Assembly: GCA_046305255.1 (NCBI GenBank)
Contig: JBKCCF010000038.1
Span: 1-9,554, forward strand
From: UBA6136 sp046305255
GTDB taxonomy: Bacteria; Pseudomonadota; Gammaproteobacteria; Methylococcales; Methylococcaceae
DNA length: 9,554 nt
Direction: 5' to 3'
Shown here piece after piece: positions 1 to 6,176 of the stretch. Numbering within the stretch: position 1 is the first letter of the stretch; each line of letters begins with the position of its first letter. Made by a program: the position numbers and the translations under genes. The notes beneath the pieces are model-generated. The model worked only from the letters and a program-made list of their open reading frames with translations, was not told the DNA's origin and did no database searches.

Positions 1-28
1 CCCTGTTAGAATGCCGCTCGCGCCGGAT

Positions 29-114
29 GGCGGTTGCCTTGCAGCGCACCGCTGTCCGTCGGACCATGCCCCTCCCTCCGGACCGGTTTGGTCTGAATAC
101 CCCCGAACCGTTCG
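29..114 (+). promoter_or_regulatory. Structured 5' leader of the terC gene (possible 3' part of a metal-sensing leader)
   Basis: Four short inverted repeats lie in a row between the window start and the terC ribosome binding site. GGCGGT at 29-34 pairs with ACCGCT at 48-53 (one G-T pair) and holds an inner TGC/GCA stem. GTCC 54-57 pairs with GGAC 61-64. GACC 81-84 pairs with GGTC 90-93. CGAA 104-107 pairs with TTCG 111-114, ending one base before the Shine-Dalgarno. Genes of the YjbE/YkoY TerC group are known to lie behind the manganese-sensing yybP-ykoY riboswitch, so a leader RNA is expected here. However, the diagnostic GGGGAGUA loop is not in the window, and I cannot match the rest to the motif. 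If a riboswitch exists, its 5' half is upstream of base 1. Short hairpins also arise by chance in GC-rich DNA. Confidence 0.25.
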
Positions 115-115
115 C

Positions 116-121
116 AGGAGA
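116..121 (+). promoter_or_regulatory. Ribosome binding site deciding the terC start
   Basis: AGGAGA sits 7-8 bases before the ATG at 129. No comparable site precedes the in-frame ATG at 27, so this site sets the start of the TerC-family protein at 129 and leaves 27-128 as untranslated leader. Confidence 0.75.
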
Positions 122-128
122 CCCCAGA

Positions 129-890
129 ATGCCCGTATTAGCCGCCATTGATCCAACATTCTGGATCAGCCTGGGCGAGATCATGCTCGTCAACATCGTG
201 CTGTCTGGCGACAACGCGGTGGTGATTGCGCTGGCCGCTCGCTCACTCCCTGACCTGCAACGTCGGCGGGCGGTGGTTTGGGGGTCGGTGGCTGCCATCA
301 TCATGCGGGTGGTGCTGACGATTGTGGCCGTTGAAATGCTGCGGCTTCCCTACCTCAAGCTCGTGGGTAGTGTGCTGCTGTTCTGGATCGCCCTTAAGTT
401 GCTGACCCCCGAAGATGAGGGGAAGGACAACATTCACAGCCACAACAGCATGGGCACCGCCATCCGCACCATACTGATTGCTGATGTGGTGATGAGTCTC
501 GACAACGTGCTGGCGGTGGCCGCCGCCGCCAAGGGCAACAGCGCGTTACTCATGCTGGGGCTTGCCGTCAGCATCCCGCTGGTCATATTCGGCAGCACCC
601 TGGTTTTGAAGCTGATGGACCGCTTCCCCTTCATCATCACCCTCGGTGCGGCCATGCTGGGCTATGTTTCGGGCGAGATGCTCGTCACCGATCCTGTTCT
701 GCATGACTGGCCCTACCTGCTGGATAACCCATGGCTGCACAGTGCCATCCCCGCATCCGGTGCGGCGCTCGTGGTACTGATCGGCAAACTGCTGGGTCTA
801 AGCAAGCGGGCTACAGCGCCGGTTGAACTGGTCGATCTGGCCGGTGAAGAAGACCAATCCGGCCATCCGCCGGCTGAACAACAGGAATAA
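129..890 (+). CDS. TerC family integral membrane protein (YjbE type), probable metal exporter
   Basis: Predicted inner-membrane protein of 253 residues in the TerC superfamily, YjbE branch. Members studied elsewhere (Alx, MeeF/MeeY-type) export Mn2+, and the older name refers to tellurite resistance. About seven hydrophobic segments are visible, near residues 10-35, 45-70, 74-92, 112-134, 137-160, 166-183 and 208-225. The two halves carry the paired acidic motifs of the family, S-G-D-N at 26-29 and S-L-D-N at 123-126, which are expected to bind the metal. A charged, His-containing loop (about 94-107) joins the halves, and the tail is acidic and hydrophilic. The reading frame is open back to an ATG at 27, but the AGGAG at 116-120 and the non-hydrophobic, Pro/Arg-rich extension favour 129. 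The gene for a universal stress protein follows after 5 bp, suggesting one transcript. Family is certain; the substrate is inferred. Confidence 0.9.
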   Translation: MPVLAAIDPTFWISLGEIMLVNIVLSGDNAVVIALAARSLPDLQRRRAVVWGSVAAIIMRVVLTIVAVEMLRLPYLKLVGSVLLFWIALKLLTPEDEGKDNIHSHNSMGTAIRTILIADVVMSLDNVLAVAAAAKGNSALLMLGLAVSIPLVIFGSTLVLKLMDRFPFIITLGAAMLGYVSGEMLVTDPVLHDWPYLLDNPWLHSAIPASGAALVVLIGKLLGLSKRATAPVELVDLAGEEDQSGHPPAEQQE

Positions 891-895
891 GGTTT

Positions 896-1321
896 ATGCT
901 CAAGATACTGATCCCCGTAGATGGCTCGGAAAACTCGACCCGGGCGATCGACTACCTGATCGCCTGGTTGCCCGAGTTAAAGGACGTCCCGGACATTCAT
1001 CTGGTCAATGTCCAGCATGCCGTCCACGGCGAAGTCAGCCTGTTTGTCGGCAGTGATCAGATACGCAGCTTCCATCACGACGAGGGCAGCAAGGCACTGA
1101 CGGCAGCCCGCGAAAGACTGGACGCGGCATCCATCCCCTATTGCAGCCACATCGGTGTGGGTGATCCTGCTGAGGTGATCGTTCACTACTCGAAAGAAAA
1201 GGCCTGCGACCAGATCATCATGAGCACCCGCGGGGTGGGTGATCTGGCCTCCCTGCTGCTGGGATCGGTGACACATTCGATCATCCAGAAGGCTGACATC
1301 CCGGTTTTGCTGGTCAAATAA
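896..1321 (+). CDS. Universal stress protein, UspA family
   Basis: Single-domain cytoplasmic Usp of 141 residues, the usual length. It opens with the typical first strand and acidic residue (K-I-L-I-P-V-D-G-S, residues 3-11) and ends with the family's ATP-loop region and last strand (residues 110-141, ending P-V-L-L-V-K). The canonical nucleotide motif G-x2-G-x9-G-S/T is present except that its first glycine is serine: S110-x2-G113-x9-G123-S124. ATP binding is therefore likely but not assured. AGGA at 883-886, inside the end of terC and 9 bases before the ATG, serves as ribosome binding site. The 5-bp gap to terC implies co-transcription and perhaps translational coupling. Usp proteins help survival under starvation, oxidants or respiratory stress, and here may support the metal-export function. 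The specific role is unknown. Confidence 0.92.
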   Translation: MLKILIPVDGSENSTRAIDYLIAWLPELKDVPDIHLVNVQHAVHGEVSLFVGSDQIRSFHHDEGSKALTAARERLDAASIPYCSHIGVGDPAEVIVHYSKEKACDQIIMSTRGVGDLASLLLGSVTHSIIQKADIPVLLVK

Positions 1322-1336
1322 ACCGTAAACACCTCG

Positions 1337-2560
1337 CTACTGATAGCGCAGGGCTTCAATCGGCCTGAGTCCCGCCGCCTGCCGTGCCGGGTAAAAGCCG
1401 AAGAAAATACCCACCGCGGCCGCCACCCCGAAAGCCAGCAGGATTGACCACAGCGTCACCACCACCGGCATGCCCACTGTGGTTGCAATCAGCCAGGCAA
1501 GGCCCAGCCCCAGCAGGGCACCGATCAAACTGCCGGCCAGGGATATGATCAGCGCCTCCAGCAGAAACTGCGACAGGATATCCCGCCGCCTGGCGCCAAT
1601 CGCCATTCGTATGCCGATTTCGCGGGTACGTTCGGTCACCGACACCAGCATGATATTCATGATGCCGATGCCACCCACGAGCAGCGACACGCCGGCAATC
1701 GCCCCCAGCATCATCGACATGGCCTTGGTGGCACCTGCCGCCGTCGCCGCCAATGCGGTCAGATTGCGGACGGTGAAGTCATCATCCTGACCGGCGCGAA
1801 TATGATGGCGCTGCCTCAGCAACTCCATGATCTGGCGTTCGGCCCTATCCATAACGTCAGCCGTCGCCGCCTTGACCATCATGAAACGCACCATGCCCGG
1901 AAACTGGTTACCAAACAATTGCCGCTGCGCCGTGGTCAACGGCACCAGCGCGGTGTCGTCCTGATCGCGCCCGTCCAGACTCTGACCCTTGGCCGCCAGC
2001 ACACCCACCACCAGAAACGGACTGTTCTTGATCCGCACCATCTTGCCGACCGGATTCTCGTCACCAAACAGATTGCGCACCACCGTCTGCCCCAGCAATA
2101 CCACCCGGGTAGCAGCCCGCACGTCGTTGTCGGTGAAGACCGCCCCCATGTCCGGATACCAGTCGCGCACCTCGAATAGGCTGGGCGTGGTACCGGCGAT
2201 CATGGTCGTCCAGTTGTTGGGGCCATAGATCACCTGGGCATTGTTGGGATAGATCGGCGCAACAGCCGCCACCTCGGGCAACTCGGAGAGCGCCAGCGCG
2301 TCGTTGTAGGTTAGGGTCGGCACCGTACCACCGCCCATGCGTACCCCCCCCGAGGTCGAAGCACCAGACAGGATAATGAACAGATTGCTGCCCATCGAAG
2401 CAATCGACTCACTGACCAGTGCCTGGGCACCCTGCCCTATCGCCAGCATCAGCACGACGGCGCCAACCCCGATAATCATGCCGAGCATGGTCAGTGCCGT
2501 CCGGAGACGGTTGGCACCCATGGCCTGCAGGGCTTCGTCCAGCGTGTCGCCCAACGTCAT
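1337..2560 (-). CDS. macB: MacB-like ABC transporter permease (FtsX domain), separate from its ATPase
   Basis: Inner-membrane permease of 407 residues in the MacB/FtsX group. One transmembrane segment (about 22-44) is followed by a large periplasmic domain (about 46-283) of the MacB_PCD type. Three C-terminal segments follow (about 285-306, 332-358, 369-391). The cytoplasmic loop V-T-E-R-T-R-E-I-G-I-R-x-A-I-G-A (308-323) is the conserved stretch that contacts the ATPase, and the end (F-Y-P-A-R-x-A-A-G-L-R-P-I-E-A-L-R-Y, 389-406) is the standard MacB tail. MacB-type transporters do not move substrate through the membrane; they drive export from the periplasm through the MacA-TolC conduit by mechanotransmission. 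The start codon overlaps the ATPase stop in an ATGA, so the two are translationally coupled. E. coli MacB carries its ATPase on the same chain; here it is separate. The substrate (macrolide, lipopeptide, siderophore or other) cannot be told. It converges on the Usp gene with only 15 bp between stop codons. Confidence 0.92.
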   Translation of the reverse strand: MTLGDTLDEALQAMGANRLRTALTMLGMIIGVGAVVLMLAIGQGAQALVSESIASMGSNLFIILSGASTSGGVRMGGGTVPTLTYNDALALSELPEVAAVAPIYPNNAQVIYGPNNWTTMIAGTTPSLFEVRDWYPDMGAVFTDNDVRAATRVVLLGQTVVRNLFGDENPVGKMVRIKNSPFLVVGVLAAKGQSLDGRDQDDTALVPLTTAQRQLFGNQFPGMVRFMMVKAATADVMDRAERQIMELLRQRHHIRAGQDDDFTVRNLTALAATAAGATKAMSMMLGAIAGVSLLVGGIGIMNIMLVSVTERTREIGIRMAIGARRRDILSQFLLEALIISLAGSLIGALLGLGLAWLIATTVGMPVVVTLWSILLAFGVAAAVGIFFGFYPARQAAGLRPIEALRYQ

Positions 2561-3285
2561 GTCGCGTTGCCCTTCAAGATGGATTCGACCGGGCCATCAC
2601 CCGAGATACGGCCATCGACCACATGAATCAGACGCCGCGCATGGCGGGCGATATCGGCTTCATGCGTCACCAGCACAATCGTCAGACCTTGCCGGTTGAG
2701 GCCCTCGAATAACGCCATGATGTCCTCGCCGGTCTGGCTGTCGAGATTGCCGGTGGGTTCATCCGCCAGAATCAGCCTGGGCGAGTTGGCCAGCGCCCGC
2801 GCAATTGCAACCCGCTGCTGCTGGCCCCCGGAAATCTGGGCCGGTCGATGCCGGGCCCGTTGAGCCAGCCCCACCTGCTCCAGCATCCTGAGAGCCGTAG
2901 CCTGTCGTTCCGCCCGCGGCAAGCCGGCGTAAACCAGGGGGAGCGCCACGTTGTCCTGAATGGTCTTGCGCGGCAACAGATTGAAGCCCTGAAAGACAAA
3001 GCCAATCAGGCGATTGCGTAGATCCGCCAACTCATCCACAGCCAACTGTGCGGTATCGGTGCCATTCAGCAGATAATGCCCCGCCGTCGGCACATCCAGA
3101 CAGCCAAGGATGTTCATGAGGGTAGACTTGCCTGAGCCCGAAGGCCCCATGATCGCGACGAATTCGCCAGCGGCTATGGTGAAATTCAACTCATGCAGTA
3201 CCTTGAGCGATTCGCCATCACCGAAGCCATAGTCCTTGCCGAGGGCACGGACTTCAATCAGCGGATCACCGGCTTTCGGCGCCAT
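2557..3285 (-). CDS. MacB/LolD-type ABC transporter ATP-binding protein
   Basis: Cytoplasmic ATPase subunit of 242 residues that powers the efflux permease encoded directly downstream. All nucleotide-binding elements are intact: Walker A G-P-S-G-S-G-K-S-T at 47-55, Q-loop Gln99, signature I-S-G-G-Q-Q-Q-R at 151-158 (Ile in place of the more common Leu), Walker B L-I-L-A-D-E at 171-176, D-loop L-D at 181-182, and switch His208. The stretch N-L-L-P-R-K-T-I-Q-D-N-V (102-113) and A-D-E-P-T-G-N-L-D are typical of the MacB/LolD/FtsE subfamily. Its ATG shares one base with the MacA-like stop (TGATG), and its own TGA overlaps the permease ATG, so the three genes form a tight operon. Length and motif order match a stand-alone subunit, not a truncated fused MacB. 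Confidence 0.95.
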   Translation of the reverse strand: MAPKAGDPLIEVRALGKDYGFGDGESLKVLHELNFTIAAGEFVAIMGPSGSGKSTLMNILGCLDVPTAGHYLLNGTDTAQLAVDELADLRNRLIGFVFQGFNLLPRKTIQDNVALPLVYAGLPRAERQATALRMLEQVGLAQRARHRPAQISGGQQQRVAIARALANSPRLILADEPTGNLDSQTGEDIMALFEGLNRQGLTIVLVTHEADIARHARRLIHVVDGRISGDGPVESILKGNAT

Positions 3286-4430
3286 CAGAACATCCGCATC
3301 TTGAAACCGCCGCCCCCGCCGCCTGACTGCGAGGTTTTCTCCCGCTTGAGGTCATCAATCACCAGTATGTCTCCGACCCGCAGCGCCCCCGACAAGACTT
3401 CAGCCATTTTGCTGTCGGTCAGCCCCAACTGCACGATCACGGCGACCGGCTTGCCCTGCTCCAGCCGATAGACGGATTTCGCATCCGTAGGCGGCGCCGG
3501 CTTCACGGTCGCGGCCTCCTCGGGCCTGAAGCGCAATGCACTCAGGGGCACTCGCAGCACGTTCGTACGCTGGTCGATACCGATATTGACGAAGGCGGTC
3601 ATCCCCGGCAGCAGGGCTTCATCGGGATTATCAACATCAATGACCACGTTGTAACTGACGACATTCTGAAGCATCTGGGCGTTCAGCCTGATCTGGCGCA
3701 CGATGCCCGAAAACTCGCGCCCCGCAAACGCATCGACCGTGAAGCGGGCCGACTGACCCACCTTGATGCCGCCGACATCGGCTTCGGCCACAGTAGTATC
3801 AATCTGCATCCGCTTGAGATTTTCAGCTATGGTAAACAGCGTCGGTGTCTGGAAGCTGGCGGCAACGGTCTGGCCCACATCGACGCTGCGCGAGACGACG
3901 ATCCCTGACACTGGCGAAACGATGACGCTGTACCGCAGATTGGTTTCATCACGCCGCACCGAAGCTGAAGCCGCCGCAACCTGGGCCCGCCCGACTCCCA
4001 GCACCTGCACCGCTTGATCCCACTCGGCACGGGCGATATAGCCTTTTTCAAACAGCGCCTGGGCGCGACTGACATTGGCCTCGGCCAGTTGCAGCGAGGC
4101 TTTGGCGTTGGCGAGATTGGCCTGACTCTGATCGAGGGCGGCACGAAACAGCGAGGGGTCAAGCTCCGCCAGTACCTGCCCGGCCTTGACCCGATCATTG
4201 AAATCAGCGTACAGACGCTGAAGGGTACCCGAGACTTGGGTGCCGACATTGACCAGCACCACCGGATTGAGTGTGCCGTTGGCCGACACCACCTTGCGGA
4301 TGTCGCCCTGATCAACGGTAGCAGTGATGTATTGCGCCTCATCAGGGGTTGGGGTTTTTCGCCAGTAGCCATAGAGGCCCGCCGCGAAAGCCGCAATCAG
4401 TAACAGAATAAGGGTGTGTCGGCGTGACAT
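3285..4430 (-). CDS. macA: MacA-like periplasmic adaptor (membrane fusion protein)
   Basis: Adaptor of 381 residues linking the inner-membrane ABC permease to the outer-membrane channel. Counted from the ATG at 4430, there is an N-terminal membrane anchor (6-22), then the first lipoyl half-motif (about 40-90). A coiled-coil hairpin rich in Ala/Gln/Arg follows (about 90-160), then the second lipoyl half with S-P-V-S-G-I-V-V (about 165-205), a beta-barrel domain (about 205-290) and a membrane-proximal domain to about 365. This is the MacA order. The tail is unusual: six consecutive glycines followed by F-K-M-R-M-F. The frame extends 4 codons upstream to a GTG at 4442, but neither start has a clear Shine-Dalgarno and the GTG lies in an inverted repeat, so I prefer the ATG. 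The stop overlaps the ATPase start by one base; the TolC-like gene ends 52 bp upstream. Confidence 0.92.
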   Translation of the reverse strand: MSRRHTLILLLIAAFAAGLYGYWRKTPTPDEAQYITATVDQGDIRKVVSANGTLNPVVLVNVGTQVSGTLQRLYADFNDRVKAGQVLAELDPSLFRAALDQSQANLANAKASLQLAEANVSRAQALFEKGYIARAEWDQAVQVLGVGRAQVAAASASVRRDETNLRYSVIVSPVSGIVVSRSVDVGQTVAASFQTPTLFTIAENLKRMQIDTTVAEADVGGIKVGQSARFTVDAFAGREFSGIVRQIRLNAQMLQNVVSYNVVIDVDNPDEALLPGMTAFVNIGIDQRTNVLRVPLSALRFRPEEAATVKPAPPTDAKSVYRLEQGKPVAVIVQLGLTDSKMAEVLSGALRVGDILVIDDLKREKTSQSGGGGGGFKMRMF

Positions 4431-4431
4431 G

Positions 4432-4451
4432 AGTGCTCGCACTAAATTTAG
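4432..4451. repeat. Two adjoining inverted repeats in the tolC-macA junction
   Basis: AGTGC at 4432-4436 and GCACT at 4439-4443 form an inverted repeat with a 2-base centre. It overlaps a perfect 10-bp palindrome, CTAAATTTAG, at 4442-4451, which is strikingly AT-rich for this GC-rich region. Both lie in the 52-bp gap between the TolC-like stop and the adaptor start, the first ending one base from the ATG at 4430. A protein-binding site or an mRNA element controlling adaptor translation is possible; chance is not excluded. Confidence 0.35.
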
Positions 4452-4482
4452 GGATCAGGGACGGGACGCGGGATGCCGGGGC

Positions 4483-6018
4483 TTATTTGCCAGGGCGGCT
4501 ACCCTCGCGGGGCTGAAGCGCACTGACGTCGTCGAGGTCCAGCTGCCCCAGTGCCTGCGCCAGCTGGGCTTTGCCGATGCGCCAGTTGTAGTGCGCCTGC
4601 ACGAACTGGTTGCGGGCATTGGCCAGATTGGTTTCCGAATTGAGCAGTTCGACGATATTGCCCACACCTTCCTTGTAACGACCCAGCGCGACCTTTTCGG
4701 ACTCCAGCGCACTGGTAAGCAGTTCCTCAGTGTTATGCAGGTTTTCGCGGGTAGCCGCCAGCGTAAAGTAGGCCTGCCAGACATTCAGTGACACCTGCTG
4801 TTCCAGCTTGTCGCGGTTGGCGGCCTGCACCAGCACCTGCTCCTCGGCGCTCCTGATCTGGTAGGTATTATTGAAACCAGTGAAAATCGGCACCGACATC
4901 TGAACCCCCACCATCCAGCTTGAGATATTGCTGGAGCCAAAGGTTTCGTAATAGTTGTAATTGCCGATCAGGGACAGCGTCGGCAGGCTACCGGAGCGCG
5001 CCAGCTGAATGTTGGCTTCCGAGGCCCTGACCTGCGATTCAGCGGCGGCGAGATCGGGCCGCGCCCGTTTGGCCTGATCAATCAGGTCCTCGACGTCCTT
5101 CTCGCGCTGGAGATCAGGCCCGACCAGGCTCGGCGGCTCAAAGATCAGACTCTCGCTGGGCTTCAGGCCCATGGCATTGGCAACGGTACCCAGTGCGGCG
5201 CGGGCATTACCAGCAGCCGTTTGCCGGTTGACCTTGGCCTGCGAATAGGTGGTCTGCGCCAGTAGCTTGTCACTCAGGGCAGCGGCACCGACCTGAAAGC
5301 GGTAGGCAGCGACATCAAACGCGGTTTTGGTAAAATTTTCAGTAGCTTCAGCGGCTTCCAGTGCTGCTCGTGAGGCAAACAGCTGATAGTAGGCCTGGAT
5401 GGCCGAAAACAGCACCGCTTGCAGCGTCGCCGCATGCGTCCAGTTAGCCGCCTCCAGGGCCTGCCGGGCAGCCTCGACCCGGGCGGCCCGTCCACCGAAA
5501 TCCAGTAGCAGATAGTTGACGCTGAGCAGGGGCGCAATCCGGGTGTTGTCCGACTTGCCGTCGCCGCTGCCCGAAAACGGTATCGCATTGGAAAAGCCAC
5601 CCCCCGCGGCGTTCTGGCTGCGCGATAGCGGAACCGAGAGATTGACGCTGGGGAGATAGGCAGACTCTGCCATGCCCAGTTGGGAGGCCTGCTGGCGGGC
5701 ATTGGCCCAGGCCTGCCGCGTCTGCGGATTGTGACAAAGCGCCTGCTCAATTACATCCACCAACCCCCAGCGGGTCGGCTTGCGGCTATCGGCATGACAG
5801 GGATCGCTACCCACCGTGGTCGCAGCTTTACCGGGCGTGTCAGACAGTGACTCATGGGTTTTGAGAGGGTCATCGGGATAGGGCAGCAGATCCATCGCCC
5901 CAGCCGTGTGAACCCCCAGCGCCAGACTGACCGCCATCAGCCGTCCGCCCCACCGCCCACCGGGCTGCGCATTCGTCCTGCGGGACGGGTTGCTGGGTAA
6001 TCCGGTGATAAAACACAT
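4483..6018 (-). CDS. TolC-family outer membrane efflux channel
   Basis: Outer-membrane channel component of the tripartite pump, 511 residues from the ATG at 6018. The mature part shows the family's two repeated coiled-coil halves: the first begins near L-V-D-V-I-E-Q-A-L-C-H-N-P-Q-T-R-Q-A-W, and the second is marked by A-R-P-D-L-A-A-A-E-S-Q-V-R-A-S-E. It ends G-K-A-Q-L-A-Q-A-L-G-Q-L-D, typical of the C-terminal repeat. A long signal peptide is read as a basic, Arg-rich n-region, the hydrophobic core M-A-V-S-L-A-L-G-V and cleavage after A-G-A at about residue 41. There is no lipobox, so it is TolC-like, not an OprM-like lipoprotein. Cys74 and Cys95 near the mature N-terminus could form a disulfide. 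The start is uncertain: the frame also opens at TTG 6048 and ATG 5937, none with a good Shine-Dalgarno; 5937 would leave a signal peptide without positive charge. It is the first efflux gene downstream of cti. Confidence 0.9.
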   Translation of the reverse strand: MCFITGLPSNPSRRTNAQPGGRWGGRLMAVSLALGVHTAGAMDLLPYPDDPLKTHESLSDTPGKAATTVGSDPCHADSRKPTRWGLVDVIEQALCHNPQTRQAWANARQQASQLGMAESAYLPSVNLSVPLSRSQNAAGGGFSNAIPFSGSGDGKSDNTRIAPLLSVNYLLLDFGGRAARVEAARQALEAANWTHAATLQAVLFSAIQAYYQLFASRAALEAAEATENFTKTAFDVAAYRFQVGAAALSDKLLAQTTYSQAKVNRQTAAGNARAALGTVANAMGLKPSESLIFEPPSLVGPDLQREKDVEDLIDQAKRARPDLAAAESQVRASEANIQLARSGSLPTLSLIGNYNYYETFGSSNISSWMVGVQMSVPIFTGFNNTYQIRSAEEQVLVQAANRDKLEQQVSLNVWQAYFTLAATRENLHNTEELLTSALESEKVALGRYKEGVGNIVELLNSETNLANARNQFVQAHYNWRIGKAQLAQALGQLDLDDVSALQPREGSRPGK

Positions 6019-6147
6019 ACGGCGGCGTGTGGGGGGTAAACAGAGCAACTGGAGGAAGGTTATTGTGACATAGGCGCCGACGGATGGGCCGGGCTTATCC
6101 GCCCCATGACGGCCTGATGCTTTCGTACGCGCGGGCTGAAGCCACGG

Positions 6148-6176
6148 CCATTACCGGTTGTCCATTACCGGTTGTC
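6148..6176. repeat. 14-bp tandem direct repeat across the cti stop codon
   Basis: The unit CCATTACCGGTTGT occurs twice head to tail (6148-6161 and 6162-6175), with period 14 kept for 29 bases. On the minus strand the first copy encodes the last codons and the TAA of the fatty acid cis/trans isomerase. The second copy lies in the gap before the TolC-like gene. It looks like a recent slippage or short duplication event. Confidence 0.85.

Noticed and set aside
27..128. N-terminal extension of the TerC-family protein from the ATG at 27
   Set aside because: No ribosome binding site; the extension is Arg/Pro-rich, unlike TerC N-termini, and it covers the hairpin-rich leader, while AGGAG precedes the ATG at 129.
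1335..1348. Hairpin CGCTA-CTGA-TAGCG between the convergent usp and macB-like genes as a terminator
   Set aside because: Only a 5-bp stem overlapping the permease stop codon, with no T-run on either side.
6081..6104. Inverted repeat CGGAT...ATCCG in the cti-tolC gap as a terminator
   Set aside because: Five-base stem with an 11-base loop and no T-run; too weak to call.
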